Shown here in pieces: positions 1 to 10,314 of a DNA stretch of 52,999 nucleotides (the stretch's first letter is position 1; each line of letters begins with the position of its first letter). The notes below the pieces were generated by a model, which did not search any database, was not told where the DNA came from, and saw nothing but the letters and a program-made list of their open reading frames with translations. The stretch is from Haplosporangium gracile (Eukaryota > Mortierellomycota > Mortierellomycetes > Mortierellales > Mortierellaceae). The translations under genes and the position numbers were made by a program. Location of the stretch: assembly GCA_015499985.1 (NCBI GenBank), contig JAAAUF010000149.1:328-53326 (forward strand). The letters run 5' to 3'.

Positions 1-2865
1 GAACGGCAATTCTCCTGCTGTCTTATCGCTCATCTATTTTTATTTGCTTGCTTTATGGACAGAAGCAACAAGTGGCACGAGACCTAATAGCCTAGAAACC
101 CCACAATGCGAACACAATATCCCATGTGCCTTAATAATTATGCTATATCTAGAGGATTCAGACACAAATAATAGTTAAAGACGCTAAAGAGGCGATGAAC
201 AAGAGAGCATGTAAATCGGGCAGAAAACACATCTAGACGGTATCGGTGAGATGAAAATATAACACGCTGGATAAATGACAGAACAGAGAAGTAGAAGAAA
301 TGATGAAAAAATGAATAAAGTGTACACTCGCCGAGAAACGAAATTGCCGCAGAAAAACATTGTTGTGAATCTATTCTTTCCCGACCTTTCTTCCCACGGC
401 CATTTCTCGCTATTTCATATAAAAAGCATGCCATGTGGTCTGAGTGAATCTTTCGACAGTCTCTCCTTTTAGCTGTATATCTTATTGGCAGTGTACATAA
501 AAGTGTTTTAACAAAGCCCTTTACTTGAGCCGAATGAATTCCAAGTGCATATTTATTTTGTTTTTTGAAACAAAAAACGACGAAAGGGGTAGTCCTGAGA
601 CGAATATGATGAATTGATCGGGGACGAAGAAAGTAGACAGAAAAGAGGGTTAAAGCTGTCAAAAACAAGCGCCATAAAAATAAGGTGTTTTGAAAATGCG
701 TAGGAGAAACGATATGAGAAGCACCAAGAAACACATGAAAACGCGTAGAAAAGATAGATGAAGGGTGGGACCGAGATGAAATAATACAACGCTAGGGTAG
801 GGGTCACATCGTGCTACCAAAGCGCCCTTATCCTCATTGATCGTACTTGAATATCCTTGTTGTTTACGTTGTTTTTATTTCTGTATTGTTGACGAACGCA
901 TAACAAAAAGGTAAAATGAGATGCACGTAGCCGAAATATCCTTGCTGTTGGCATGTTTATTTATTTTTTTGTTATTTTTTGAATTAAAATATAAAGACAA
1001 GAAGGACAAAAGGCTTCACATCCATAAATCGATTGAGTGTACTTTTTGAACTGATCGAAAAAAATGAAAAGAAATAAAAATTCACCTCCTCAATGGGTCG
1101 ACGCGCAGGAAGTTGAGGATTCAATCAAACAATCAATGTAAAGAGGAGGAAAGTTGCAGGACAAATTAGGCCAAACAAAATCCTCTTTCTTTTCTTGTTG
1201 TATATTTTTTTTCTTCAATTTATTAGGATAGAGTCATGGGAGGAGGAGGATAGCTTATCGAGACCTTGGACCCTCTGAATTATTCTCTTCTTTTTTTTTT
1301 TTTTGCATTTTGGTACACATGAGCAAGTAGTATACAAAAATACACCTTTTCAGAAATCAAAGGCTCTTTCAAGGGCTTGTACACAATCAGACGAAAGATC
1401 GTAGGAAGAAGTAGAGCGGATAAAAAGAAGCAGCTGACATCGAGTATGTGTATCGGTGTAGAAAAGAAACCATACCATTATCCTTGTCCTCGTCCGCGTC
1501 CTCGATCTATTTGGCAAAATTCGTTTTTTTTTTTTTCTTCCTTTTGTCCAGTCGAGATGCGACAGTCACGTGTGTTTCTCCCAACTTTTTTGTATTCAAA
1601 ACGTGGATATGGAAAAATATCAAGGCTTTCCAATATCGATGAAACAACAGATCAATCCTTTTTTTTTTTTCAACGGGTCCTATAAAGTCCAGTGACCATT
1701 CCAGGAAATGAAGAATGTGTTAATGCAAAAAAAAAGGAGGGTATGTCAGGTCTTTTGTCATAGATATATCGCGCGTGAATTTCTTTTTCCATTTCGATAA
1801 CATGAATGATCTGACTACGACCAGCTTTATCGCGGTTGATGAGACGTTTTCAGAACAGCGGACAGATCAAATCAAACAAACAAAGGACATGAGAGATTTC
1901 AAAGCCAAAAAGATATCTTTTCCATGTGTTGATCTGTTTGCATAAAAAGAGCGTCAATAGATTAGAGGCAATAGATAATCAGCGGCCTTCGACATGGGGA
2001 CAAAGTATGGCGAAGCAATAACTGAAAAAGGCATTATTATGCATGTAGCTTTCTTTACAACATTGGAAATAAAACTGCCTATCAAAAGTTGAAGCACAAA
2101 ACTTGTTGATTTGCATCGCCTTGCTGACAGATTACAATTTCTTTGGACTAAAACAACCCCGCGCATTCGCTTGTAAAATGTGGACTGACTAATTACGCGC
2201 CTATGCGACCGCGCTTGAGACTAGCGGTTGTTGTTTTTTCTTCTGAAAGGTGAATACCATGGCAGCGAGTACAATGGAGATCGGCTATCGTTGAGGTATT
2301 GTCTTTAAATGAATACTAAAAGAGGGACACAGACAGAAAAATTTATAAACCTCTCGTGCACGAACAAATCAGCGGCACCCGACATCAGCTTCAGGCGTAG
2401 GAGAATCCTAAAAGCACCGTGTGGGTGGTGGTATGGTTGTCGACTTGAACAATGAGAACTATCCGGCTCAACAGCGTACTGTATCGGATATGTGGGAGTA
2501 CATGGATTATCCAAGGCAAGCCGTTAACCCATCCAATGTATCGTTTCACATTTGTTAATATGCTATTTGAAACGAGCTGCAGTCACAATAAAATCATTGG
2601 GTGCTAAAGGTCATGGTACAAAGAAGCGGTACTCGTCGCCAATGATTACAGAAAAAGAGCTTTCGGAAGATCATTATTGAACCTTGATCTTTGCATAAGT
2701 GTTGAGAAATTAAAGAGGTTAGTCTATTAAGACCTCAATTCACTATCTTCTAGCTATATTATTCTTAAAAACTTGCAAGGGTCTATCGTCCATGATCGTT
2801 GTTGTTCAACAGCGTTTGAGAAAAGGTATGACTCGCAAGGGACAGCAGCATCCCCAACGTCCGTG
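1..2865. other. AT-rich intergenic region, no supported gene
   Basis: I see no supported gene here. The longest open frames (138-734 on the minus strand, 1377-1685 on the plus strand) are rich in F, S, R and K, cross homopolymer T or A tracts, and match no family I recognise. Long T runs occur near 1290-1303, 1525-1535 and 1660-1670. At the left edge a minus-strand ATG at 33-31 opens 11 codons to the window border and could be the start of a neighbouring gene, but that is too short to judge. Confidence 0.6.
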
Positions 2866-4700
2866 CTTATCAAAACGAGTCAAGGAGTGCCCCATGGAGA
2901 CCTCAGTCTACGTTCCACAAATGATCATTCAAAACGAGTAAACAGACATTCATCGTCGCCTATCTGTGATCTTTTAAAATTTTCATGTCATACAAAAAAA
3001 GGCTGTTTGCTCCAACTCCAATCCGAAATTATCGAGTATTCATTTAGAACGCGTAAAGGGAAGTACATCGTCACGGTGATATTTTTCTATGAGCGACCAT
3101 TTATGATGTCTCAAAATTGATCCATAGAGACCTCGATCCACGACCTTAAAAAAATTCAAACGTATCAAAGTAGAGTCCACTGCGACCTGAATCCGCAATC
3201 TTAAAATGAGCATCAAAAAAGGAGTAAAGTAAACGAACTAGATAGGAGTCGATATTGTTCAAATGTGAATTAAAGTGGGTAAGGAAATAGTCCACAAGGA
3301 TATCAATCCGTTATGTTCAAGTGATTATTCAAACGCAAAAAGGGGTGGTCCATTATGACTTGTCCTGAAATTTTTAGTTGGTTATTTAAAAAGTGTAAAG
3401 CCATTGTCTACGGCCATGACCATCCGTTATTTTCAAAAGACGTACAAAAAGCGCCAGAGGCTACCGATGTAACAGTCGATTCATGATGCTCTAATTTTTA
3501 AATTTAAGCCATGGAAAAGGCGAGCCTTAAAGACACTAATCCGCCTTCTCTATATTTGTTTCAACTGTAATAGAGATCTCCCACAGTGACCTGGATCCGC
3601 ATTCATCAAAAGAACATTCAAAACGTGTGAAAGCGTGAACCTCAAAACAAGATCTGGGGTCCTAATTTCATTTTAATGTAGGAAAATTCTAATTACAATA
3701 AGGCCACGCTAGTCCAAGTTCTCCAATGCATCATTCAAAATGCGTAAAGAAATAACCCATCGGGATATTGAGCTCGCGTGCTCCTAATGAGGAATAATTG
3801 AAACGCGTAAAGTGGTAGTCCACAGGGCTATCAAATTCGCGAACTTGAAATAATGTTTAGAAAATAGAAAGACAGTGATTGCCTGGATCAGAACGCTAGA
3901 TGTTAAAAAAATAGCTACGGGAAGGGCAAAGGGATCGCACAAATGAAGAGAAGTGACTCAACACACTTTTCGATCAAAATCGCTGCTGTTCGGCAATGCA
4001 TTCGAAGACAAAGGAAGGACGACCTCTCCATGATGTCTATCCGCGACAATCATATATTTGTTTGAAAGCGTCAAAGGTCATACAGCGTGACCTCACCCTC
4101 GACGTCTAATTTTTTAAAGACGATTAAATGGAACGCGGCCACGCCTCGAATTCATAACCATCAGTGAAGGGAATTCCATCCTTCCTCGCCGAACGAGCAG
4201 TCAAAAAGTGTAAAGGCGTCGCTCAAAACAACATATCTTTGAGTTCGATTTATATTCAACGCAAGCAAAGTGCGGAAGCTGAACCACCAGAGCCTCAATC
4301 CGCTATTTCAAAATGCCGTTTGAAACGCGTAAAGACACACCATCCATGCGAATATTAATCCGTCATCTTCAGTTTTATTTTAAAACGCGCAAATGGTGGT
4401 ACATCTTGAAGTTAATCCTTCATCTTCAATTTAGCGTTCGATATATGCATGGAGTGCGACGTAGTCCACACACATCTCAACCTGCAATGTTCAAATGGTT
4501 ACTCACAGCTCCTCAAGCTCCCCGACCCTGAATCCGTGCTTTTCAACTTTTCATTCGCAACAAATGAGGGGTCACACACAACGATATTAATCCATGAGCT
4601 CAATTTTTTTAATCAGTTGTATAAAGGGGTGGTTCACCAGGATTTTAATTCACGTTCTCCATCTGATTGTTCGCATCAGACAAAGAAATCATTGAAAAGG
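2866..4700. repeat. Degenerate tandem repeat (minisatellite), unit about 58-64 bp
   Basis: Diverged copies of one unit recur at intervals of about 58-64 bp. The core is close to ATTCAAAACGCGTAAAG, then GGTAGTCCAC, then GACCTCAATCCGC, then a TCTTCAA-like stretch before the next core. Clear cores start near 2871, 2930, 3045, 3618, 3736, 3800, 4320 and 4379. Between them are weaker copies carrying the GTCCAC and CAATCCG parts (for example near 3175, 3290, 3345, 4465 and 4630). Copies differ by many substitutions and small indels, so this looks old and decaying. The unit does not keep a reading frame and no protein is suggested. Its function is unknown. Confidence 0.75.
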
Positions 4701-5348
4701 ATGTAAAAATTGTTGTCTTTTCAAAAATGTAGCTATAGCGATATACAGACTCGTTGACAAAGGTATAAACCGATTGCGAAGAACAACTTTGGGATACATT
4801 CTAGTATCTACTCTGTTATTCAACTCAAGTCCGTCAGTCCTTTTTCGACTAAAGAATACTAACTTTTCTTTTTCAATTCAACCGCGTCCCAAATGTCATG
4901 AGAGAAAAGAAAACACTAACGCGGTTACATATAGTTTGAGTTCGCGTCGAGATCCCTAATCCTCACAAAACTTCTTGCTTCAGATCATTTGTCCCTCCAC
5001 TACAAGAAAAAAAAAGTCCGTATCCTTTGAGTAAAAACAGAAAATACAAAAAAAAAAAATCGGGAAAAAGAAGAGAGGCATGAGCATATTTAAGTATTTA
5101 AGTATCGGTTAAATATCGGTGCCCCTTTGTCCGGATATGATGATGACTCTGTAGTCTAGTTAATCGCACCTTTACTGTAGTATTTGTCTCTTTTCACGTA
5201 TTGCAGAGAGAGAGAGACAGAGCAGCTGAACTGACAAGTGTTTCTTTGGTGCATCACAGACTCGTATTCGCTTTATTCGCTACCGGTTGAGGGTATTGCA
5301 GCTATCCTACAATTAGAAGGCATTGTTAACCCTTGTGACTTGGCGCAT
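4701..5348. other. Spacer downstream of the secreted repeat protein
   Basis: No gene is supported here. The stretch lies 3' of the minus-strand secreted-protein gene and contains A-rich runs (5010-5060) and a short GA repeat near 5206-5220. The open frame covering 5238-5909 on the plus strand is an antisense shadow of the 45-bp repeat. Confidence 0.5.
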
Positions 5349-5876
5349 TTAGTACTTGACGAGGCGGGAGGTGGCGATGGTGCGTCTGGGAGGCTTCGAG
5401 GTGATAGCGGTAGAGACGATAACCGTGGGCTTGAGAGGCTTCGAGGTGATAGCGGTAGGGACGATAACCGTGGGCTTGAGAGGCTTCGAGGTGATAGCGG
5501 TAGAGACGATAGCCGTGGGCTTGGGAGGCTTCGAGGTGATAGCGGTAGAGACGATAACCGTGGGCTTGAGAGGCTTCGAGGTGATAGCGGTAGGGACGAT
5601 AACCGTGGGCTTGGGAGGCTTCGAGGTAATAGCGGTAGGGACAATAACTGTGGGCTTGGGATGCTTCATGGTGGTGACAGAGGTCAAGGTCCAGGAGGGG
5701 ACAGGGACAGAGGAAGGGATGACTGCGCGAACGAAAAAGTCATCAGCTTGAACCGCTGCCTGACGTTCAGCGGCAACGACCCAATCATCCTCAGCGGCAG
5801 CGATGGTTTGAGGGAGAGCTTCGATACAAGAGGCGATAACCAGGGTGGTGGCAACAAGGAGGGAGAGAATTTTCAT
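5349..5876 (-). CDS. Small secreted protein with 15-residue tandem repeats
   Basis: This is a single-exon gene of 175 codons. The start chosen is the ATG at 5876, because the frame then opens with a classical signal peptide: MKIL, a hydrophobic core of about 12 residues, and a small-residue cleavage region near residue 20. An upstream in-frame ATG at 5945 would bury that signal, and it sits at the predicted transcription start below a TATA box. After a short acidic spacer, the protein is six copies of a 15-residue unit of the form KPTVIVPTAITSKPL, rich in Pro, Thr, Val and Ile, with a weaker seventh edge. It ends with a short basic tail. There are no cysteine pairs or catalytic motifs. I recognise no family. 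The layout suggests a cell-wall or extracellular protein, which is inference. Copy number could vary between strains without breaking the frame. Confidence 0.7.
   Translation of the reverse strand: MKILSLLVATTLVIASCIEALPQTIAAAEDDWVVAAERQAAVQADDFFVRAVIPSSVPVPSWTLTSVTTMKHPKPTVIVPTAITSKPPKPTVIVPTAITSKPLKPTVIVSTAITSKPPKPTAIVSTAITSKPLKPTVIVPTAITSKPLKPTVIVSTAITSKPPRRTIATSRLVKY
5392..5661 (-). repeat. 45-bp in-frame tandem repeat, six copies
   Basis: Six near-identical 45-bp units begin at 5392, 5437, 5482, 5527, 5572 and 5617. They differ mainly at a few positions (for example tagaga versus taggga, and ttgaga versus ttggga). Because 45 is divisible by three, several frames on both strands stay open through the array and generate spurious antisense open frames. 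Confidence 0.95.
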
Positions 5877-5974
5877 GGTGGTGTTGGGATAAGGGTAAGA
5901 GGGAAGTAGGGGAAGACTATTTGTTTTTGAGAGATTGTTCGACAAGGGAATAGAAATGAGGTGTACGGTTGTGC

Positions 5975-5982
5975 TTTTTATA
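5975..5982 (-). promoter_or_regulatory. TATA box of the secreted repeat protein
   Basis: On the minus strand this reads TATAAAAA. It lies about 100 nt upstream of the chosen ATG (5876), placing transcription initiation near 5945-5950 at usual spacing. This supports use of the ATG at 5876 rather than the one at 5945. Confidence 0.6.
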
Positions 5983-5989
5983 CGAAAAA

Positions 5990-7054
5990 TAGAAGCACCA
6001 GGGCGTCGAAACTTCTACTAAGAACTGCAGTTGTTGTTATTTTTTTTTTATCATTTCGAAAAGGAAGTACAAAGTCCTAGGGCAATGTATGCTTGGGATG
6101 CATCTGGTATTTCCAAAATCTTCATGTAGGGTAATATACAGTTTCTGGCGCAAAAGAGAAAGGTTAGAGATTGTTATCCTACGCCAAGTTTTGCTATTAC
6201 CTTTTTTTCTATTTTCCACTCCCCACGTAATCTATTGAGTGTAAGTCTCACATCACCAACCCATTGAGTGGAGCACGAAAATGAAATAAACAAACCAAAA
6301 ACACAAGGAAAAACAAACGCATGGGTGCTTAAGCGCGCGCGCGAGCGATTAACAAAAACCATCGAAAAAAACAAGTATTTGGGTGCAAGGATAAGTGGGT
6401 TTATGCATGCGGGAACGCAAATTGACCAGTTGGGATCAAGCAAGAGTCGAAAAATATATGCCAGGGACTCTATTATTGGTTTTCGTCATACCCTGCATGG
6501 GCCAAAAATTTACATTTTGTTTCTGTGTTCATTACTGGTAAACCATTGCAAATAATAAAAAGAAAGAAAAACAAGCAAGTGATCATGTTGGCGCCAATCC
6601 CTTGCCTAGTTGATTCAGCGGATGAGACGTTGCGCCACAAGGAAATAACCTCAATTGGTCTTCGCGCGTAGACGCGCCGAAAAACTCTGATGATCCTTCT
6701 TTAGTAATGATAAGTGAACATCACGGAATGATTCTTTACGCCCACAAAACAAAAATCTTAGAGAACATGTCGGGATCCCTTACTCATATGATAGCGCCAT
6801 ACACCCAGCAAATGGTTATGCATGGGCACCAATTTTCAAAAATTACCGAGGGAACCATTCCCCATTTATTCAATCTACAATGGGTGCACAACATTCCCAA
6901 TCTGCATGAAGACAATTTATAACTGTCGGCCAAAATGATCTTGTCACGAATGGTACTATGTACATGTCTATTTTATTCGATATCTCGTCTCTCATTATTA
7001 CATATTGCGACACCCACAAAAAAAACACAAGCAGCAGCCAATACCCTCTACACT
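5990..7054. other. Intergenic region between secreted protein and EF-G2
   Basis: No supported gene. It contains a CG-alternating run near 6331-6345, a perfect palindrome TTGGCGCCAA at 6588-6597, and a near-perfect palindrome around GCGCGTAGACGCGC at about 6663-6677. A 71-codon open frame at 6707-6922 has no recognisable family. Confidence 0.5.
6972..6977 (-). terminator. Poly(A) signal AATAAA for EF-G2 gene
   Basis: AATAAA on the minus strand, about 80 nt past the stop codon of the EF-G2 gene at 7055. Confidence 0.45.
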
Positions 7055-9973
7055 CTATCCACCACGCATCTCTTTGATGAGATCGCGTTGCCGGTCAAAG
7101 TCCATCTCGCCATATCCAATAACCTCCATCGCAAACTTGGCAGTACCACCCGTCAAAGCCCTCAACGCGGCATCATATCCTAACATCGACGAAAGTGGCA
7201 CCTGGGCACGAATAGACCGGCGGTCCGACATGGTTCCAACGGCATCTGCTGAAGAAGAAGTGGCAGGGGAGCTGGCAGAGCCAGGTCCGGTATATGTTGA
7301 ATCGGGAGGTGCGTACACTTGGAATTCAATCTCGTCCTCTTCTTGGTGAGCGGTGCTATCGTTGTCTTGACCCAGACTCAAGACACGGCCTCTTCTCGTT
7401 CCACTAATGTCGCCAATGACTGTGCCGACATCCTTCTCGGCCACCTCGACACGAACATCCATAATGGGCTCGAGCAGGACCGAGTTGTTGTCGGTGTCCC
7501 CGGCCGAAGAGTTGCCTCCTAATCGAATGGCCTCCGTCACAGCCGCAGCCACACATGATGAGATCGCTGCAGGAGTTGACTCCCCACCATAGAGATGAAG
7601 ATCCGTCAGGCGAACCTTTAGATGCGTCTGAGCATAGCCGAGCAAAGGTCCTCGAGAGAGTGCAGAGAGGATCCCATTCTTAATCGAAGTCCTCAAGACA
7701 GGAACGGGCAAGTCGGTCGATCCTGTCGGAATCACTGTTCCTAAGGCTGCAGCCTTCTCAGCTGCTGCAAGTGCTCCTGCTTCATCAGCGCCGGGTGATT
7801 GCTCCGAAAGCGACACAATGATCTCGTTGCCGTCGTACTCCTCAGGTCCCATGTGGATGGTTGCATCGGCTTGACCCTTCTTGCCCTTCTTACCAGCTTC
7901 AGTCTTTGAGGAGCTGTTGCCGCTGTTGCCACTCTCAGGTGCATATTCGTCCTCCTGATCCTCGAACCGCTCCAGACGTTCAACAGTGACACCGACCCTA
8001 GCACGACCACGCTTGCCAAGAATCTCACGGTCATACTCCCAGGCAGGAACTTCTGAAACAACACCAGTACCGCGCATCGTCTCCTTGAACGAAATCCTCA
8101 TGCGTCCCATCTCGGCCTTGACCTTAAAGTCGCTCACCAGCCTCTCCTTGGCAACCTCCAGATGCAGCTCACCCATTCCACCCAGCAGAGTCTGGCCAGT
8201 CTCCTCATCCACCCGCATACCTAATGAGGGGTCCTCTCTGATCAGTGCCTTGATCGCCTCCTCCACAGGCTTCTCGTCCGAGGTCGACATGGGCTCAATG
8301 CTCGCAAAGAACACGGGCGAGGGAACTTTGATTCCACTGAGAGCAAGACCTTTGCGAGTGTCATGACCATCCAACAATGTATCTCCCGTCCTTGTATCCT
8401 TGAGACCCAAAACGACGCCAATGTTGCCCTTGGTGATATGTGGGATCTCCTCAACGTCCATGGCATACATCTGAAGAAGTTTGTTGGCTCGCTCCTTGGT
8501 ATGTGTTGAGCTGTTCCAAAGCTGAGCACGTTCGTTCAATTGTCCAGCGTAGACGCGAACAAAGACCATGGGTCCGCGGCGAGCATCGTGTACCACCTTG
8601 AAGGCCAACGCACAGAGTCTCTCCTTGGGTCCGCCCTTTCCAATCTCTACAACCTTTCCGTCCGACATGCGACCCATTGCTGCAGGTCTCTCCTCAGGTG
8701 AGGGCAAATAATCGACCACCGAATCCATGAGGGGTTGGACTCCGATGTTCCTGAAACTGGCTCCACATAAAACGGGGACGATGGTTGACGACAGGGTCAA
8801 ACGACGAATGGCGGCCTGCAGGTCCTTTGCCTCGATCGCCATGTGATCCTCCAATGTCAAGAACAACTCGATAATATTCTCATCCAGTGCCGAGAGTTGC
8901 TCCACCAGAGCGACACGAGCTTTGACTGCCTCCTGGTAGACCTCCTGATTTGGGTAACTGGAATCCAGAAGTGATCTGTCCACCTTGGCGCCTTTCGACT
9001 CCGAGTCCCAGCGGAGGACCTCCATTGTGAGAACATCAATCACTCCATTGAACTGGGTATCACTAGTTCCTTGAAGAGACTCCATCAATGGGATCTGAAC
9101 GACCACAGGACGACAACCCAAGCGCGTCCTCATTTCTCGCACAGTCCTGCCGAACCCAGCTCCAGCGCGGTCCATCTTATTGACGAAGGCAATCCTAGGG
9201 ATTCCTTGCCGAGCTGCCTGCTGCCACACTGTCTCTGTTTGAGCTTCAACTCCTGCAACAGCATCTAAGATAGTGACAGCTCCGTCGAGGACACGAATTG
9301 ACCGCTCAACTTCAATGGTGAAATCGACGTGTCCGGGAGTGTCGATCAAGTTGATGCGGTGGTCCTTCCAGCCGAAGGTGATTGCTGCAGAGGTAATAGT
9401 AATTCCTCTTTCCCGTTCCTGCTTCATGTAGTCCATAATAGTATCTCCACTGTCAACATCTATTCATAATTTAAAGTTGTTAACGTGATGAGCACGTCGG
9501 CCATGGCGTGAGAATAATTCGGTCAATTGTGAATAAAGGCGCAAGTCAATGGAGTCGGATCTTCATGGTACATACCTCCGATCCTGCGGGTGAATCCAGC
9601 ATAATGAAGCATGCGTTCCGTGGTTGTCGTCTTTCCTGCGTCAATATGCGCAATAATTCCAATATTCCTGGCGTTCTTAATCGCCTCGTCCGTCTTGTGC
9701 GCTAATTAATTCGCCAACATGTTTCACATGGTTAGTACTAATATCGAATATATCTTCTCAAGAAAACTAGGCGACTGGGGCATACTTATGTTTGAACATA
9801 CCGTGTGAGCTGTACCATCGACTTGACTGGATGGGCATGAACGCCTTACGTGCTGCCGCTGTTGCTGTTGTCCTGGCATGGAGTCGGTGCTGGTGTTGGC
9901 ATGATGTCCATCGCGAGAATGCAGTCGTGCTCTGACGGACCGCCGATCGGATGGCTCCTGCGGGGACCTGCAT
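7055..9973 (-). CDS. MEF2: Mitochondrial elongation factor G2 / ribosome-releasing factor 2
   Basis: Translational GTPase of the EF-G family. The mitochondrial EF-G2 branch (yeast MEF2, human GFM2) works with ribosome recycling factor to split mitochondrial ribosomes after termination. The model is join(9973..9802, 9701..9576, 9459..7055), 900 aa, with introns of 100 and 116 nt. The ATG at 9973 begins an Arg/Ser-rich presequence with almost no acidic residues, consistent with mitochondrial import. The P-loop AHIDAGKT lies near residues 75-82, DTPGH near 139-143 and NKMD near 193-196, followed by EF-G domains II-V and a glycine-rich C-terminus. Joining exons 2 and 3 at 9576/9459 gives the family motif GDVDSGDT. 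Two low-complexity insertions (Ser/Lys-rich near 7870-7935 and Ser/Ala-rich near 7225-7290) make it longer than bacterial EF-G. It is divergent from the XPG-family gene. Assignment to EF-G2 rather than EF-G1 is by overall resemblance and less certain than the family itself. Confidence 0.9.
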
Positions 9974-10314
9974 TGTTCGTTCTCGGTTTGAGTTGAATGA
10001 AGAGTTGGTGCGCTGTCGAAGTGGGGCAGGGGTGCTGTATGGAAAGAAGGGAGGAAGAAGGAAGGACAAGAGGCGATTCTGTCCGAGGGTGCCTGGTGCG
10101 TATTGCCGTTCGACCGAGTTCACACGGTGTGTTTGGACGCCACCAAAAAGGCAATTTTGTGACTGGAGTTTCTGCGCTTTTAGAGTTGATGCTCGATTGA
10201 CGCAACAGACGCCCAGTCCAGTTGCCTTTCTCCTCCACCCCTTTCAATCACGCTCATCTTCTCTCCCTCCCTCACTACTCCCACCACAATTTCTCAACAA
10301 CATAGTCCACGCAG
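9974..10314. promoter_or_regulatory. Shared divergent promoter, EF-G2 / XPG-family nuclease
   Basis: These 341 bp separate the two start codons on opposite strands. They contain GCCACCAAAAA at 10139-10149, a word that recurs in other promoters of this window, and a pyrimidine-rich stretch just before the plus-strand ATG (10225-10305), typical of fungal transcription start regions. The precise start sites cannot be read from sequence. Confidence 0.6.

Noticed and set aside
1..33. Minus-strand ATG at 33 opening MSDKTAGELPF to the window edge
   Set aside because: Eleven codons cannot distinguish a real truncated gene from chance.
138..734. 198-codon minus-strand open frame
   Set aside because: Composition is that of translated AT-rich non-coding DNA (F, Y, S, R-rich). 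It has no family resemblance and no promoter or splice support.
2773..3120. 115-codon plus-strand frame in the degenerate array
   Set aside because: It crosses tandem units whose length does not keep frame, so no repeated peptide results. No coding signal.
5238..5909. Plus-strand 223-codon open frame with LRGDSGRDDNRGLER repeats
   Set aside because: It is the antisense of the 45-bp repeat. The unit length is a multiple of three, so several frames stay open. The minus strand has the signal peptide and TATA box; the plus strand has neither.
6707..6922. 71-codon plus-strand frame with protein-like composition
   Set aside because: No family recognised, no leader or poly(A) context, and no conserved motif. 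Too short to support.
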